Positions 11,222 to 23,202 of a stretch of 64,000 nucleotides of DNA are shown here, piece after piece. The stretch is from contig NC_134524.1 in the NCBI RefSeq assembly GCF_027942865.1, positions 1,110,662 to 1,174,661 of the forward strand, written 5' to 3'. The stretch's first letter is position 1. Every line of letters starts with the position of its first letter. The notes below the pieces were generated by a model. It worked only from the letters and a program-made list of their open reading frames with translations, was not told the DNA's origin and searched no databases. The position numbers were made by a program, and so were the translations under genes. This DNA is from Odontesthes bonariensis. Lineage: Eukaryota > Chordata > Actinopteri > Atheriniformes > Atherinopsidae.

Positions 11222-14129
11222 AAGTGTGTGTGTTCCAGGTGTGTGTGTGTGTGTGTTTTACGGGTGTGTGTTCCAGGTGTGTGTGTGTTACAGGTGTGTG
11301 TGTGTGTGTGTGTTAGAGGTGTGTGTGTGTGTGTGTGTGTTACAGGTGTGTGTTACCGAGGGTGTAGGCGCAGACCAGCTTCTGATTGGTGGAGACGTGC
11401 AGGCAGCGTGGAACCACAGAGCTGCTGTCGGTGTGCACGGGGAGCATCAACACTGCGACACACAGCAGAGCCAACAACACACACACCACCCACTGAGACA
11501 CGCTGCGCACAGCTGCACACACACACACACACACACATACACAGACACACACACACGCACACACACACACACCTCAGTCTGATCAATGACACTCAGCTTA
11601 AACAATGTCTGACAACAACAAAGTAAACTACATGTCCCAGAATGCAACGCTGCTATAAACAACTCGGCTCATAACTCCACTTGGATCTGTCCCCCCCCCC
11701 CCCCTCCTCCCCCCTCACCTGTGCAGGTGGGCAGCTGCAGGTGTGTCTGTGTTGGCACCAGCAGAGGAGTCAGCGTCCTCTGCCTCTCTCCTGCTGCTCT
11801 TGGCTTTCTGTTCCCCCTCTCCTCCTCCTCTTCTTCTTCTTCTCCTCCTCTCAGCTCGGCCCAGATCTCCCGTCCTCCCACCTGGCCGCCGCCTCTCACC
11901 TCCATGCGGAACCGGTCCCTGCGCCCCCGGTTTGCAGGGGACACGTCCAGGTGCCGCACCACCCTGTGGGTGAGAGGAAATGTGTTCGAAACCGCATACT
12001 TCTCCTACTACTCCTACTAACTTTCTGAGTATGTGAGTTTGGGTAAGCAGAAGTTCCCGGATGCATACTAGATTCTCCTAAATGTTGGGTATGCATCATG
12101 AGGTTACTACTCATACTCAAACTACCCAAGATGCAACGTAACGTGACGTCGCCGATCGTCATTTCCTGTCAAAATGGCAGTTTCAAGCTAGCTACAACGA
12201 GGGTAGGTTCACTTCCTGTTTTCAAAACAAAAGCACCAATTGTATGGTAATGGCTTTCCCTATGATAAAAGGCAACGGGTGTTTTATTTTGTGAAAATAA
12301 CAGGAAGTGCGTTGCTCACTGCGGCTAGCTTAAGTAGCGCAAAATTCGTGGGAACAAAATTGTAAACAGCCGGTATTTTGTCAGGTTTTCAACACGTTGG
12401 GGATCTAAACGACTACTTTCTCTCCTGAAAATGTTTCAAATGTTGCTAAAGTTTACAGAGTTTAGAGCTTAAGAGAAATCAGCTTCAGGCCGGCTGATTT
12501 TAGTATGCAGTATGTGGTATGTAGCATGTAGTATGCAGTATGTTGGATGTAGTATGCAGTATATAGTATGCAGTATGCAGTATGTAGTATGTAGTATGTA
12601 GTATGCAGTATATAGTATGCAGTAGATCGTATGCAGTATGTAGTATGTGGCAAGATGGTGGGCAGCTGGCATCAACAAAAGGAGACCCAATATTCATCCC
12701 TATGGTCAAAGGAACCCCAAAAGTCCAAATCTCCCTGACTCATCATCTCCATCTTCAAGTGACTCAGAATAAGGACACACCTTGACGTAGGCCCACTACC
12801 ACGGTCTCACAGTAAGCCAAGCTGCAGTTTGAAAATACACCGGTAAAAAGTCCCAACCCTTTTCTTCACTTTCCCCCCGAAGGCACGCCTCTAGAGTACA
12901 TGAACGAGCACGAAGGTGCACGAGCGCTGTTCTGACAGCAAGCATCGATCGTTGCCGTATTTAGTATTTAGTATATGCTAACTATACGTTTAATAATGCT
13001 AGGTGCTAGTCAAGGGCTCTAGTTTAGCTTCCTGCCAAGCTTCTGGACACGTAATTCGTTCACGGAGCAGGGTACGTGCACAGGGGGGGAGGAGGGGGAG
13101 GGAGGGGGAGGGAGGAGCAGATTGCAGTTTGATAGACGGCATCAGAATCCAATCATTGTTAACGGTCCGTTCACAATGATTGGATTCTGTTTTTCCTAGA
13201 TTGTACGTTCTAGAGGCCACTAAAACTTTTCATATTTGTGTCAAAACTTTTAATTAATTGGTTGCAATGGGGGTGTGAAGAGTATTTCAAGCAATATGTA
13301 AAAAAATGTTCCAGAAAAAGATCCCCTACCCCGCCTTTAAGCTACTTTCCACGACACGCAATGTTAGATGAAAATCGAGCGCATAATCCGTCTTTTTTCC
13401 CCAGCGATTCTGACATTTCACTTTGCTTTGCCTGTCATTTACTCGCTCGCATACCCCAGTTCCGCAACATTGTTGCAGACCTGCGCACGTTTCGTTTAGT
13501 AATGACGGAGAAAAACTAAGCAGATCAGCGCAGCAGTTGAGCTCACGTGTCCGGGATACAGACTGCCCGCCGTCCAACCAACCCAAGCTGAACTTTAACT
13601 GTTTCCGCAAAGTTGTTAGAGCTTATTTCTGGATACTGCTACAACGAGTAGCATGCAGACGTGTGTGCGTGTGCGGTGCCTATATGCAAAGATGACGACA
13701 GAAACACGGCACCCAGCTGTGTTAATGTGTTTCTCCTGCCTTGCGGGGAATATACAATGTATCATTATTACTGTGCTGGCTTTAAAAAGTATCAGTTCTG
13801 TCAGTCGCTTTGTATCTACTGTGCAGTCTTAAAAACTCTTTTAGTTTCTCGAGTTGTTCTGCGCGTGCAAGCGGGCGTGCGGTGGACGGTGGCCTGGAGA
13901 CGCACCGCGGAGGTCCTCTCAGCACCGCGGTGATTGTATTTTGCGGTTATTGCGACAGCCCTAAATCATTGTTTTAATTTATGGCCTTGGTGCACCTAAA
14001 AAATTGACAACTCAAAAGGCCAAGTGGCCTTGCCCCTAAAATGACGAAATTCCAGGCCTGGTATGTAGTATGCAGTATGTAGTATGCAGTATGTAGTATG
14101 TAGTATGCAGTATGTAGTATGCAGTATGT

Positions 14130-14163
<34 letters not shown>

Positions 14164-14374
14164 TAGTATGCAGTATACAGTATACAGTATGCAGTATGTA
14201 GTATGTAGTATGTAGTATGTAGTATGCAGTATGCAGTATACAGTATGCAGTATGCAGTATGCAGTATGTAGTATGTAGTATGTAGTATGTAGTATGCAGT
14301 ATGCAGTATGCAGTATACAGTATGCAGTATGCAGTATGCAGTATGTAGTATGTAGTATGTAATATGCAGTATGT

Positions 14375-14415
<41 letters not shown>

Positions 14416-14416
14416 T

Positions 14417-14450
<34 letters not shown>

Positions 14451-14451
14451 T

Positions 14452-14485
<34 letters not shown>

Positions 14486-14486
14486 T

Positions 14487-14541
<55 letters not shown>

Positions 14542-15013
14542 TAGTATGCAGTATGTAGTATGCAGTATGCAGTATGCAGTATGTAGTATGCAGTATGTAG
14601 TATGCAGTATGCAGTATGCAGTATGTAGTATGTAGTATGCAGTATGCAGTATGTAGTATGCAGTATGCAGTATGTAGTATGCAGTATGCAGTATGCAGTA
14701 TGTAGTATGCAGTATGTAGTATGCAGTATGCAGTATGTAGTATGTAGTATGCAGTATGTAGTATGTAGTATGCAGTATGCAGTATGTTGTATGCAGTATG
14801 TAGTATGCAGTATGTAGTATGTAGTATGCAGTATGCAGTATGTAGTATGCAGTATGCAGTATGCAGTATGTAGTATGCAGTATGCAGTATGCAGTATGTA
14901 GTATGCAGTATGTAGTATGTAGTATGTAGTATGCAGTATGCAGTATGTAGTATGCAGTATGTAGTATGGAAGTATGCAGTATGTAGTATGTAGTATGCAG
15001 TATGTAGTATGGA

Positions 15014-15047
<34 letters not shown>

Positions 15048-16165
15048 TAGTATGGAAGTATGCAGTATGTAGTATGGAAGTATGCAGTATGCAGTATGCA
15101 GTATGTAGTACGCAGTATGTAGTATGCAGTATGCAGTATGCAGTATGTAGTATGTAGTATGTAGTATGCAGTATGTAGTATGTAGTACGCAGTATGTAGT
15201 ATGCAGTATGTAGTATGCAGTATGTAGTATGCAGTATGTAGTATGCAGTATGTAGTATGTAGTATGTAGTATGTAGTATGCAGTATGCAGTATGTAGTAT
15301 GTAGTACGCAGTATGTAGTATGCAGTATGTAGTATGCAGTATGTAGTATGTAGTATGCAGTATGTAGTATGCAGTATGTAGTATGGAAGTATGCAGTATG
15401 TAGTATGCAGTATGTAGTATGGAAGTATGCAGTATGTAGTATGGAAGTATGCAGTATGTAGTATGCAGTATGTAGTATGGAAGTATGCAGTATGTAGTAT
15501 GTAGTATGCAGTATGTAGTATGCAGTATGCAGTATGTAGTATGTAGTACGCAGTATGTAGTATGCAGTATGTAGTATGCAGTATGCAGTATGCAGTATGT
15601 AGTATGCAGTATGTAGTATGCAGTATGTAGTATGGAAGTATGCAGTATGTAGTATGCAGTATGTAGTATGAAAGTATGCAGTATGTAGTATGGAAGTATG
15701 CAGTATGTAGTATGCAGTATGTAGTATGGAAGTATGCAGTATGTAGTATGCAGTATGTAGTATGCAGTATGTAGTATGGAAGTGTGCAGTATGTAGTATG
15801 CAGTTTAGCAGCCACAGGTGGGCCGCAGCTCCTCGGCTACTCACAGGTCCACGCAGGACTTTGGGGCCACGCTGCCTTCGGCCTCCACCACCCTGTAGAG
15901 CGCCGGCGCCGTGCACCACACTGCGGACACAGACAGAGGCGTTAGGTGGTGCGGGAGCAGCAGGGGGCGCTGTGGGGCTGACGGAGGGGAAGCACTGACT
16001 CTTGAAGCTGATCCTGAAGGCGTAGGGGTTGTAGAGCGTCAGCACCTTCCTGCGGGAGCTCCGCCCCTCCGAGCGGAACACCAGCTCCGAGGGGAACAGG
16101 AAGACGGGCAGCGGCGCCGCCTCCCCGGCCGCCTCCCGGCCCTCACGGCTGGGCCTGCTGCTCAT
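11094..16165 (-). CDS. mospd3: Motile sperm domain-containing protein (MOSPD3-like), complete
   Basis: ER membrane protein with a cytosolic MSP (VAP-type) domain and C-terminal transmembrane helices; the family binds FFAT-like motifs at membrane contact sites. Five coding exons, all GT-AG: 16000-16165, 15845-15920, 11719-11963, 11357-11512 and 11094-11122, totalling 223 codons plus stop (mammalian MOSPD1/3 are about 210-235). The MSP domain shows LPVFLFPSELVFRSEG, VLTLYNPYAFRISFK, CTAPALYRVVEAEG, PKSCVDLVVRH and DRFRMEV. An acidic run of eight Glu follows. A TM segment (WVVCVLLALLCVAVLMLP) precedes CLHVSTNQKLVCAYTLG, and the tiny last exon encodes LLTMVFLR. The Met at 16165 is the first in frame and lies 25 bp after a TGCAG acceptor at about 16191, so a 5' UTR exon is likely. 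Intron 2 (3.9 kb) is filled with a 7-bp array. MOSPD1 is the alternative name; the family is clear. Confidence 0.88.
11166..11346. repeat. (GT)n microsatellite in mospd3 intron 4
   Basis: Interrupted GTGTGT runs with TTACAG/TTCCAG punctuations, between coding exons 4 and 5 of the mospd3-like gene. A mirrored (CA)n tract at about 11515-11572 flanks exon 4 on its other side, so exon 4 sits between two dinucleotide tracts that could pair as an inverted repeat in the transcript. Confidence 0.9.
11979..12210. mobile_element. MITE-like end sequence, source of the GTATGCA repeats
   Basis: Begins GTGTTCGAAACCGCATACT, followed by repeated TACTCC and GTATGCAT-like words. The same vocabulary recurs as a tandem array at 12504-12650 and 14059-15805, whose far end (AGTATGCAGTTT) weakly mirrors the start. 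This suggests a non-autonomous DNA transposon whose subterminal repeat expanded. Boundaries and family are unproven. Confidence 0.4.
12504..12650. repeat. 7-bp AGTATGY tandem repeat, short array
   Basis: About 20 copies of AGTATGC/AGTATGT. It is the same unit as the large array at 14059-15805, separated from it by 1.4 kb of other sequence within mospd3 intron 2. Confidence 0.9.
12651..14058. other. mospd3 intron 2 interior, no gene seen
   Basis: Contains a G-rich run (13084-13115) and a perfect 17-bp inverted repeat at 13143-13159 and 13173-13189 with a 13-base loop (CAGAATCCAATCATTGT pairing with its complement). No coding sequence with family resemblance was found; the frames present are short and unsupported. 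Confidence 0.5.
14059..15805. repeat. 7-bp AGTATGY minisatellite in mospd3 intron 2
   Basis: About 1.75 kb of alternating AGTATGC and AGTATGT units, with GGA-AGTATGC variants confined to the right half (from about 14968). A 7-bp unit without stop codons in two minus-strand frames yields reading frames of 613 and 709 codons (ILHTAYC-like); the longer one runs by chance from the true mospd3 start through exon 1 and the first introns. Not a protein gene. Confidence 0.96.
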
Positions 16166-16803
16166 CGCTCCGCCCGGCGTGCTGCCCCACCTGCAGCCAT
16201 GGGTCGAGCGCTGTCATTGGACGTCTCAGAGTGTGATGTCACAGCACGGCGCGCTGCTGCAGGGAGAAGAGAACGCAGCGGTTTACTTCTTTCATCGTTT
16301 TATTTGATGCTTTTTTCAGAAAACCTTCAAAGTTCGACAAACTTTGATAATTTTTATGTTTTTGGTTTTTTAATTTTTGTTTTTTGATCAAACTTTATTT
16401 TTATTTTGATGTTTTATTTTTATTTTTTTGATAAAAAATGATCAAAGTTAGACAAACTTTGATCATTTTTCTGTTTTTTTTCTGTCTTCTTAAGGTTTAA
16501 CCTCTGCTGAGATGCAAACACGATGTTTCCACGCTGCTAACACAAAGACGACCCGTCGGTCTCAGTTTAAGGAGCGTGCACACTCACACGCTGGACAGAA
16601 ACAAACACCGCTGCACGGCGGTGGGGGTGTGATGGTGTGGGCATGTGTGGCTGCCACAGGTACCGGCTGATTCACATCCGGCTGAGCGGGCCTTCTGTGT
16701 GCTGAAGGAGAGGCTTAAAGGGACAAACCGAGAGCTAAAGATGGCTGCTTTAATGGGGCCATTAAAACATTATGGAGCCTGAACTGGCTCAGTTCAGAGT
16801 GAT

Positions 16804-17222
16804 TAAAGCTGCCGTCGGCAGGTTTTCAAAATTGCGAGTCTAAAGTCGGAAAATTCGAACTGATACAACTTTCAGGTCCCTCCCCCAACCTCTAACAAGC
16901 TCCGAATCGCCCCCCAAACCCCTCCCCCTCAGTGGAGGTTGTGCACGTGAGTTCACACCAGTGTGAGCGCACACAAGCTGGGGCAGACTCACGCTCAGCA
17001 GCGTGTGCACAAGCTGTGATTGACAGGTAGGATTCCTCCACCCTAACCTGATTGGTTAAAAACAGCCGGGAGCGCTCGGTTTTTGTAAGCATGATTACAG
17101 GCTTCAGAGGGAGCTACAGATTTCGTTATTTTTCCTAAACAGCCTATTTAATATTCTACTTCCAGAATCCCATGACAGTTCAAGCTAATATGACTAAAAA
17201 AAAGTTGCCGACCGCAGCTTTA
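16804..17222. mobile_element. TTAA-flanked MITE
   Basis: Terminal inverted repeats TAAAGCTGCCGTCGGCA (left) and, read inward from the right end, TAAAGCTGCGGTCGGCAA, with TTAA at both borders (16803-16806 and 17220-17223). About 420 bp with no transposase. TTAA targets fit the Kolobok or piggyBac superfamilies. It lies in the inferred 5' UTR intron of the mospd3-like gene. Confidence 0.78.
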
Positions 17223-17529
17223 ATATATCAACATACCTGTGTTTGTGACATTTGTGGGGGTGACCCACAAACACACCAATTCCACCAAAACAGCGATAAG
17301 AATTAAATTAAAGTTAAAAAATACTGATGTCCTGCCCCCGCTTTTACTGTAACACGCTTTTACTGTAATGCTGGGAGGTAAGAGAGTAAAGATCATTGAG
17401 ATTATCCCATCTAAGTCGTAGTTTTTACCCTTAAAGGTGGGCCGGCCCACATCACCACAGAGCAAAAAGTTCAGATGTGACCAGATGGAAACACCTGGAA
17501 CAGCTGGAAATATCGTTAATCATCCTGAC

Positions 17530-17760
17530 CAGTTAGAAATAGAAATAGAAAAATACTTTATTCATCCCCCAATGGGGGAAAATTCAAATTAGTCAAGTAG
17601 CTCAACATTTTTTTCAATATTTTATTAATATTATTATAAAATATTAATATTTTATTGTTTGATGTATTGTTGTTTTTATCCTGTTGTAAAGCACTTTGAG
17701 TACCAGTTGGCTATTGTAAAGGGCTATATCAATAAAGTTTGATTGATTGATTGATATTTA
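17530..17760 (+). mobile_element. LINE/SINE 3'-tail fragments
   Basis: Two adjoining pieces. One reads TACTTTATTCATCCCCCAAT, a tail found on fish non-LTR elements (a second example at about 59699-59730). The other reads TGTAAAGCACTTTGAGTACC and ends in AATAAAGTTTGATTGATTG, of the L2-like tail type (further examples at 25370-25430 and 45135-45195). Only tails remain; no coding part. Confidence 0.55.
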
Positions 17761-17878
17761 CAATGATTGTATTAACAACAACAATAATAATACCAATTCT
17801 AGTAAAAAAATAAAAATACTACTAACTAACTAATAAGCCTCCCTGTCAGCTCAGCTGAGCAGGAACAGGAGGATTTAC

Positions 17879-18260
17879 CTGTAAGGGGTAAACAGTAAAC
17901 AGTAAACAGGTAAACAGTAAACAGGAAGCTGTTTGCTAACTGATGCTATCTGCACTGTTGCACAGACCCTCCGAAATACCGCCAAATTTACCCCAGCTTG
18001 ACGCCACCGGAAGCTCCAGCAGCTCGGGGAAACGTTCGCCGCCCACGGTAACCGGTACCAGCCGGGTTCTAACGGCAGCTTATCCCGGCAGAACCGGTTC
18101 TGTGGGGCTCCGCTCACCGCCGGACGTCTGGACTTCCTCTGCGAGTCGCTTCAGCCGACAGGCCCCGCCCCCTGTGGAGCTCTCAGCCAACGAGCGCGGA
18201 GCAGGGCAAACAAACGCATCCTATTGGACAGTTGTCTCGTCAGTCACTGTTGCTGCCCAC
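17879..18260 (-). promoter_or_regulatory. Probable CpG-rich promoter and 5' UTR exon of the mospd3-like gene
   Basis: CpG-rich block in a less CpG-rich neighbourhood. Read on the minus strand it has TGACGT-type sites near 18264-18272, an inverted CCAAT (about 18221), a GC box GGGGCGGGG (about 18164-18172), then an exon-like stretch ending at a consensus donor CAG|GTAAAT (exon end 17879). The partner acceptor GCTGCAG|GTG at 16190 sits just ahead of the mospd3 start codon. The linkage is inferred from splice signals and position only. Confidence 0.5.
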
Positions 18261-20547
18261 GCTGACGTGACGCATTCATTTGGTTTGGTATATTTAAGAT
18301 ATTAAAACTGTTTAATTACTTTAAATGGTTTGTAATTTCAAATTACAAATTATTATTTTTTTTTTTAGTTTTCTGTTTATTGGAATTTTTCACATTTTTA
18401 CATACATGAACATTACACACTAAACATCACTTTACACAGAACTTTCACTTGGGAGCCGTTATTCTAATAGATTTTGACTTATCTGGTATAAGTAGGTTAT
18501 TCTCTATTTGTTGTCACTATCTTTCATCTTAAATATTCTCCATTTTGTCCATTTTTTGTCCATTTGTGCCTGTTGGAGTCTCCGTCGATGCGTCAGTTTC
18601 TCCATAATGTAAATTTCTACTATTATGTCAATCCATTGGTCTTGACAAGGGGGGTCAGTCTTTCTCCAGTTCCTCGTAATAGCTTTCTTGCAAGCTACTA
18701 ACATTATCTTAATCAGATACCTGTCCTTTCCCCTTATATCGGCACCGTGAAAAATGCACAGACACAGTACCCTGCTACTCAAGGGGATATCATATCCCAA
18801 AATCCCAAAATCCCAAAATCTTCTTCACCGTTTCATGTACATTTTTCCAGAATTGAACAATTTTTGAACAGTTCCAAAATATGTGTGCATGATCGGCATT
18901 CACTGATCCACAATTTCTCCAGCATCCCAGGTTGGTGTCACTGTACTTATTCTTGACTTTGGGTGTAACGCTAATTCCCTCCATATCCGTGAACTGGTGG
19001 ATGTCTGATGCGTTTTCCACATGTCTAGCCAATCTTCATCTGGAATTGTCACGTTAAGTTCTGATTCCCATTTTTCTTTAACATACTTAGTTGAATTCTT
19101 ATTCATCCTCGGTTTTTGATATAAAGTGGAAATGATTTTAATTTTTGTTCCACTGAATGAATTTATCACAATTTGAATCATACCATTCACTTCAACACAG
19201 GGATCCCACTTTATTTCTGTTCTATAACAATCTCTTATTTGTAGGTACCTGTAAAATTCGTGTTTATCTAAGTTATACTTCTCCTTCAGTTTTTGAAAAC
19301 TCTCAAGCTCTCCATCCTTCTGAAGTGTGTACCACCCTGTGACTCCTTTGTTTATCCATTGTTTAAACCCTTTATCATACATTGCTGGTTTGAAATCGCC
19401 ATCATATGCTACCCACCTGAGCATCTTCATTTCTTTTTTAATCTTGTATTTTTTTAATGTTTTGAACCATAAATCCAATGTAAATACTGTAATCGGATCC
19501 ATATATTTCTTGATTTTTTCATATCTATCTTTGTCCCCGATAACACTTTGAATTGGGTATCCTCCAAATTCCTTCTCCATATCTTTCCACTTGGCCATGT
19601 AGTCCGGTGTGCACCAGCATATAATATGTCTGAGTTGGGCAGCACAAAAGTATTCTCTTAATTTTGGAAGACCCATACCTCCTTTGTCTTTTGGCAACTG
19701 AAGAGTTTCATATTTAACTCATATTTAAGGTTTTTTTCCACCCCAAATAAATCTAGATATTATCCTGTCCCATATCACAAATTGATTTTGAGGGACCTCT
19801 ATTGGTAGTGCCTGAAACAAATATAAAAGTTTTGCTTGCACATTCATTTTAATAGCTTCAATATTTGAATTCAAATCTAGAGGTAAAGTAGTCCATCTAT
19901 CTATATCTTTTTGTATCTCCTGGCTTATTTGATCATAATTTGCTTAGTACAGTGAAGATAACCCTTTAGTAATGTTAACCCCTAGATATTTAATCTCTTT
20001 CATATTCCATTTAATGGGCAATGATTCCTGTATTTCTTTTGTTGGAATGTAATTAAATGTTAGAATTTGTGTTTTGGTTATGTTTATTTTATATCCCGAA
20101 AGATTACCATACTTTCCAAAAAGATTCATCAGCTCTGGTAACGATTCATTTGGCTGTTCGAGGAACGTTATCTTGTGTTATCTTGAAAGTTATCTTGCTA
20201 TCTTGTGTTCCTCTCCCTTTACTGTGACTCCCTTGATTTTTTCTTCTTGTCGTATTGCTTGTGCCAGAGGCTCTATAAAGAGGGCGAACAATGTAGGCGA
20301 TAAACTGCATCCTTGTCTGGTTGATCTTTGTATGTTGAATTTGTCAGTCAGGCTTCCATTTATTTTGATCCTCGCTGTGGGGAGTTGATATAATGTCTTT
20401 ATACACTGTACTGATTTATTACTGAATCCAAATCGTTCTAGCGTTTTATAGAAATTCCCAATTTACTAAATCAAATGCTTTTTCTGCGTCAACACTTATT
20501 AATACGGTTTGCTTTTTCTGTTGCGCCTGATCCACTATGTGTAGATC

Positions 20548-20727
20548 AGCCACCGGGCGGCCGGGTGGCCACTGAGCCACCGGGCGGCCGGGTGGCCACT
20601 GAGCCACCGGGCGGCCGGGTGGCCACTGAGCCACCGGGCGGCCGGGTGGCCACTGAGCCACCGGGCGGCCGGGTGGCCACTGAGCCACCGGGCGGCCGGG
20701 TGGCCACTGAGCCACCGGGCGGCCGGG
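20548..20727. repeat. 27-bp GC-rich array at the 5' end of a SINE
   Basis: Between six and seven nearly identical copies of a 27-bp unit (GCCACCGGGCGGCCGGGTGG then CCACTGA). Each unit contains a GGTGGC-CACTGA-GCCACC inverted repeat. The array stands where the tRNA-like head of the adjoining SINE should be; the SINE body begins directly after it (GGTGCCCTTGAGCAAGG). The copies are nearly uniform, suggesting recent growth. Confidence 0.93.
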
Positions 20728-20945
20728 GTGCCCTTGAGCAAGGCACCGTACCCCCTATGCTCCCCGGGCGCTTCATGGCTGCCCACCGCTCCAGGCTGGC
20801 ATCTGTCTCTGAGTGTGTGACCCTGTGCATGTGCATGTGTGTGTCAACAGGTGCCAACCTGGATGGGTTAAAAGCGGAGGACAAATTTCGTGTGTATGCA
20901 TGTATGCATGACCAATAAAGCAGATCTTAATCTTAATCTCTTAAT
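20728..20945 (+). mobile_element. SINE body and tail inserted in L1 ORF2
   Basis: Same family as the full SINE at 5724-6079: GCCCTTGAGCAAGGCACCG, the block ending ACCAATAAAGCAGATC and an (ATCTTA)n tail. The tRNA head is replaced by the 27-bp array. TGTAG on each side (about 20538 and 20947) may be the target duplication. It lies antisense to the L1 and splits the reverse transcriptase, so it is younger than the L1. Confidence 0.88.
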
Positions 20946-23202
20946 CTGTAGTACTCTTCTGATATTATCATGTGTTTGACGTCCTCTCATGAATCCTGTT
21001 TGGTCTTCCTCTATCAGATCTGTTATAAAGTTATTTAATCTATTAGCAATTATGGATGTGTATATCTTGTAGTCTACATTTCATAGTGAGATTGGTCTAT
21101 AATTACCACAGTGCTCTTTATCTTTTCCTGGTTCTGGTATGACCGATATAATGGCTTCTCTCTAAAATGGAGGAATTTTATTGTTATTAAGTGTCCAATT
21201 GAATGAAGCTGTAAGTATTGGTGTGAGCTCCTCTCTAAACGTCTTATACCACTCTGCTGGGTATCCATCACTGCCTGGCGACTTATTATTTCTTAATGTA
21301 TTTATTGCCTCTTTCACTTCCTCTATTGTGATTGCTGCTGTCAGCGTCTCATTTTGTAATTTGCCAATTGATGGTAGATCTAATGCATTTAAGAATGTTC
21401 TCATTTCCTCTTCATGTGGAAATTCAGGCTGTGTGTATAGTTTTTCATAGAATTCTCGAAAAATTTCCTCTATTTCTTCTGGATTATCCGTTAGTTCTCC
21501 TGTATATGGGTTTTTAATTTTATACATCGAATTGAGTGTTTGCTGTTTACGTATCCGTTTAGCTAACAGTTTAGCTGCCCTTGAACCTGCTTCATAGTAA
21601 TTCTGTTTCAGAAACATGCTTCTTTTTTCAATCTCTCCTGTCAGTATGTCGTTTATTTTGTCTTTTACCGCCTTGGTTTCTTGATACATTGTTGGGTCTT
21701 TTGTTTGCTGGTATTCCTGTTCTAATTCCCTAAGTCTTTCTGTATTTGCCCTATATGTCTGTAATTTTAGTCTTTTATCCAGCGCAGTTGCAGCTATTAA
21801 CTTTCCCCTGATGACTGCCTTCATGGCATCCCACAGTATTGTCGGGTCTACCGTTCCGTTGTTGTTTTCCTCGTTATATTGCTTTATTTCTGCTTTTATC
21901 TTCTCTTTCTGCTGTTCGCTATTTAATACTCCCACGTTCGTTCTCCATACCATATTTCGTTTCCTATTACCCAAACGAAGCTCTAAATAAACTGGATTAT
22001 GATCAGAAACATCTGCCGCCCCTATCTTGCATTCCTTCACTCTGTGTTTGTCATCTACCTTTGTTAAAAAATAATCTATTCTTGAATGTACTCCATGAGC
22101 AGCCGAGTAATGCGTAAAATCTTTTCCTGATGGATGCAAGCTTCTCCATACATCTGTCATTCCCATTTCTTCTAATGAGACTTTTATGAATTTCGATAAC
22201 TGCATTTTACCTTTTTTGTGGCTCGTTGTGTCCATATTATGGTTCAGGACTACATTTAAATCGCCCCCACAGATTAAAATTCCTTCTGTTTCAACTGCTA
22301 TTAAATCAAATAGGTTTTTGAAAAACTTTTTGTTACTCTCGGGGGGTGCGTATATATTTACCAAGGTTATTAATTCATTTTCTATTCTGCCTTGTAATAT
22401 TATGTATCTTCCTTCTTTATCTTTTAATTTCTTTTTGTATTCAAATTGTATTGTGTTCGAAATGAATATAGCAACTCCTCTTCTACATCCCTCCTTATAT
22501 GAGCTGTAATATAAATTCCTGTAACCATACTTTTTTAATGTTTCATGTGTCGTTTTGGATAAATGAGTCTCTTGCAGAAATATAATTTGTGCTTTTTCTT
22601 TTTTCAGTTTTGTCATCACCCTTTCTTTTTTCCTCAGATTATTCAGACCATTCACATTCAGTGACATTATCTTGATATCAGTCATAACTACATTTTACCA
22701 GTCCCTTCAGATATGTTCCCAAGCAATTCAAAACAGAACCAGCATGAACTTTTGCTGAACAAACATAAACCAAAGTCCCAATGGACTCAAACATGGGGTC
22801 TTCCCCAGGTCCCTGTTGGTGGGCGGAGAGGAAATCCTCACCTCTGTTGAGGGCCTCTCCCTAGATCTAGTACCACTCCCATCTTGTGGGGTACCACTCC
22901 ATCTAGACATGTCCAACTTTAACATCTCACCCTCACTCAGTCGGTTCTAATTAAATCTTATAAAATAAAACAGAAGCCTGAATAACTCCCAGCCGTCCCT
23001 CTGCAGGTCTCTTCTTCTGTCAGTTATTTTATCCACAACATGGGTATGGTAGAATACCCTGTTCAATGACGCGATCCGTTCTTCCGTGTCCCGCAGTGTC
23101 GACTTCTCCTAGGAGCACATCATTTTAAGATTTCCATTGGAAACTTGGCAGTTTTTCTCTCACTCGGTGCGTTGCATCTCGTTCTTTCCCCTTCACTCGC
23201 TG

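Larger units (their letters stand above)
18790..22685 (-). pseudogene. L1 ORF2 (endonuclease/reverse transcriptase), interrupted
   Basis: Residues 1-235 are an APE-type endonuclease with its motifs preserved (SLNVNGL, FLQETHLS, GGDLNVVLN, SRIDYFLT, VSDHNPV). The linker and start of the reverse transcriptase follow to KIPPF, then stops appear at 21159-21161 and about 21071 (after GNYRPISL). The SINE at 20548-20945 splits the RT. Beyond it are motif A (DAEKAFD, about 20480) and [20 protein letters not shown]. The FADD active-site box is missing, replaced by reiterated TTATCTTG near 20170-20210. The C-terminal part (19697-18900 and overlapping) ends with a Cys motif, CWRNC then HIFWNC. Dead copy. 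Confidence 0.88.

Noticed and set aside
14036..16165. Minus-strand frame of 709 codons beginning MSSRPSREG
   Set aside because: Only the first 55 codons are real (mospd3 exon 1); the remainder reads through the splice donor, introns and the 7-bp array.
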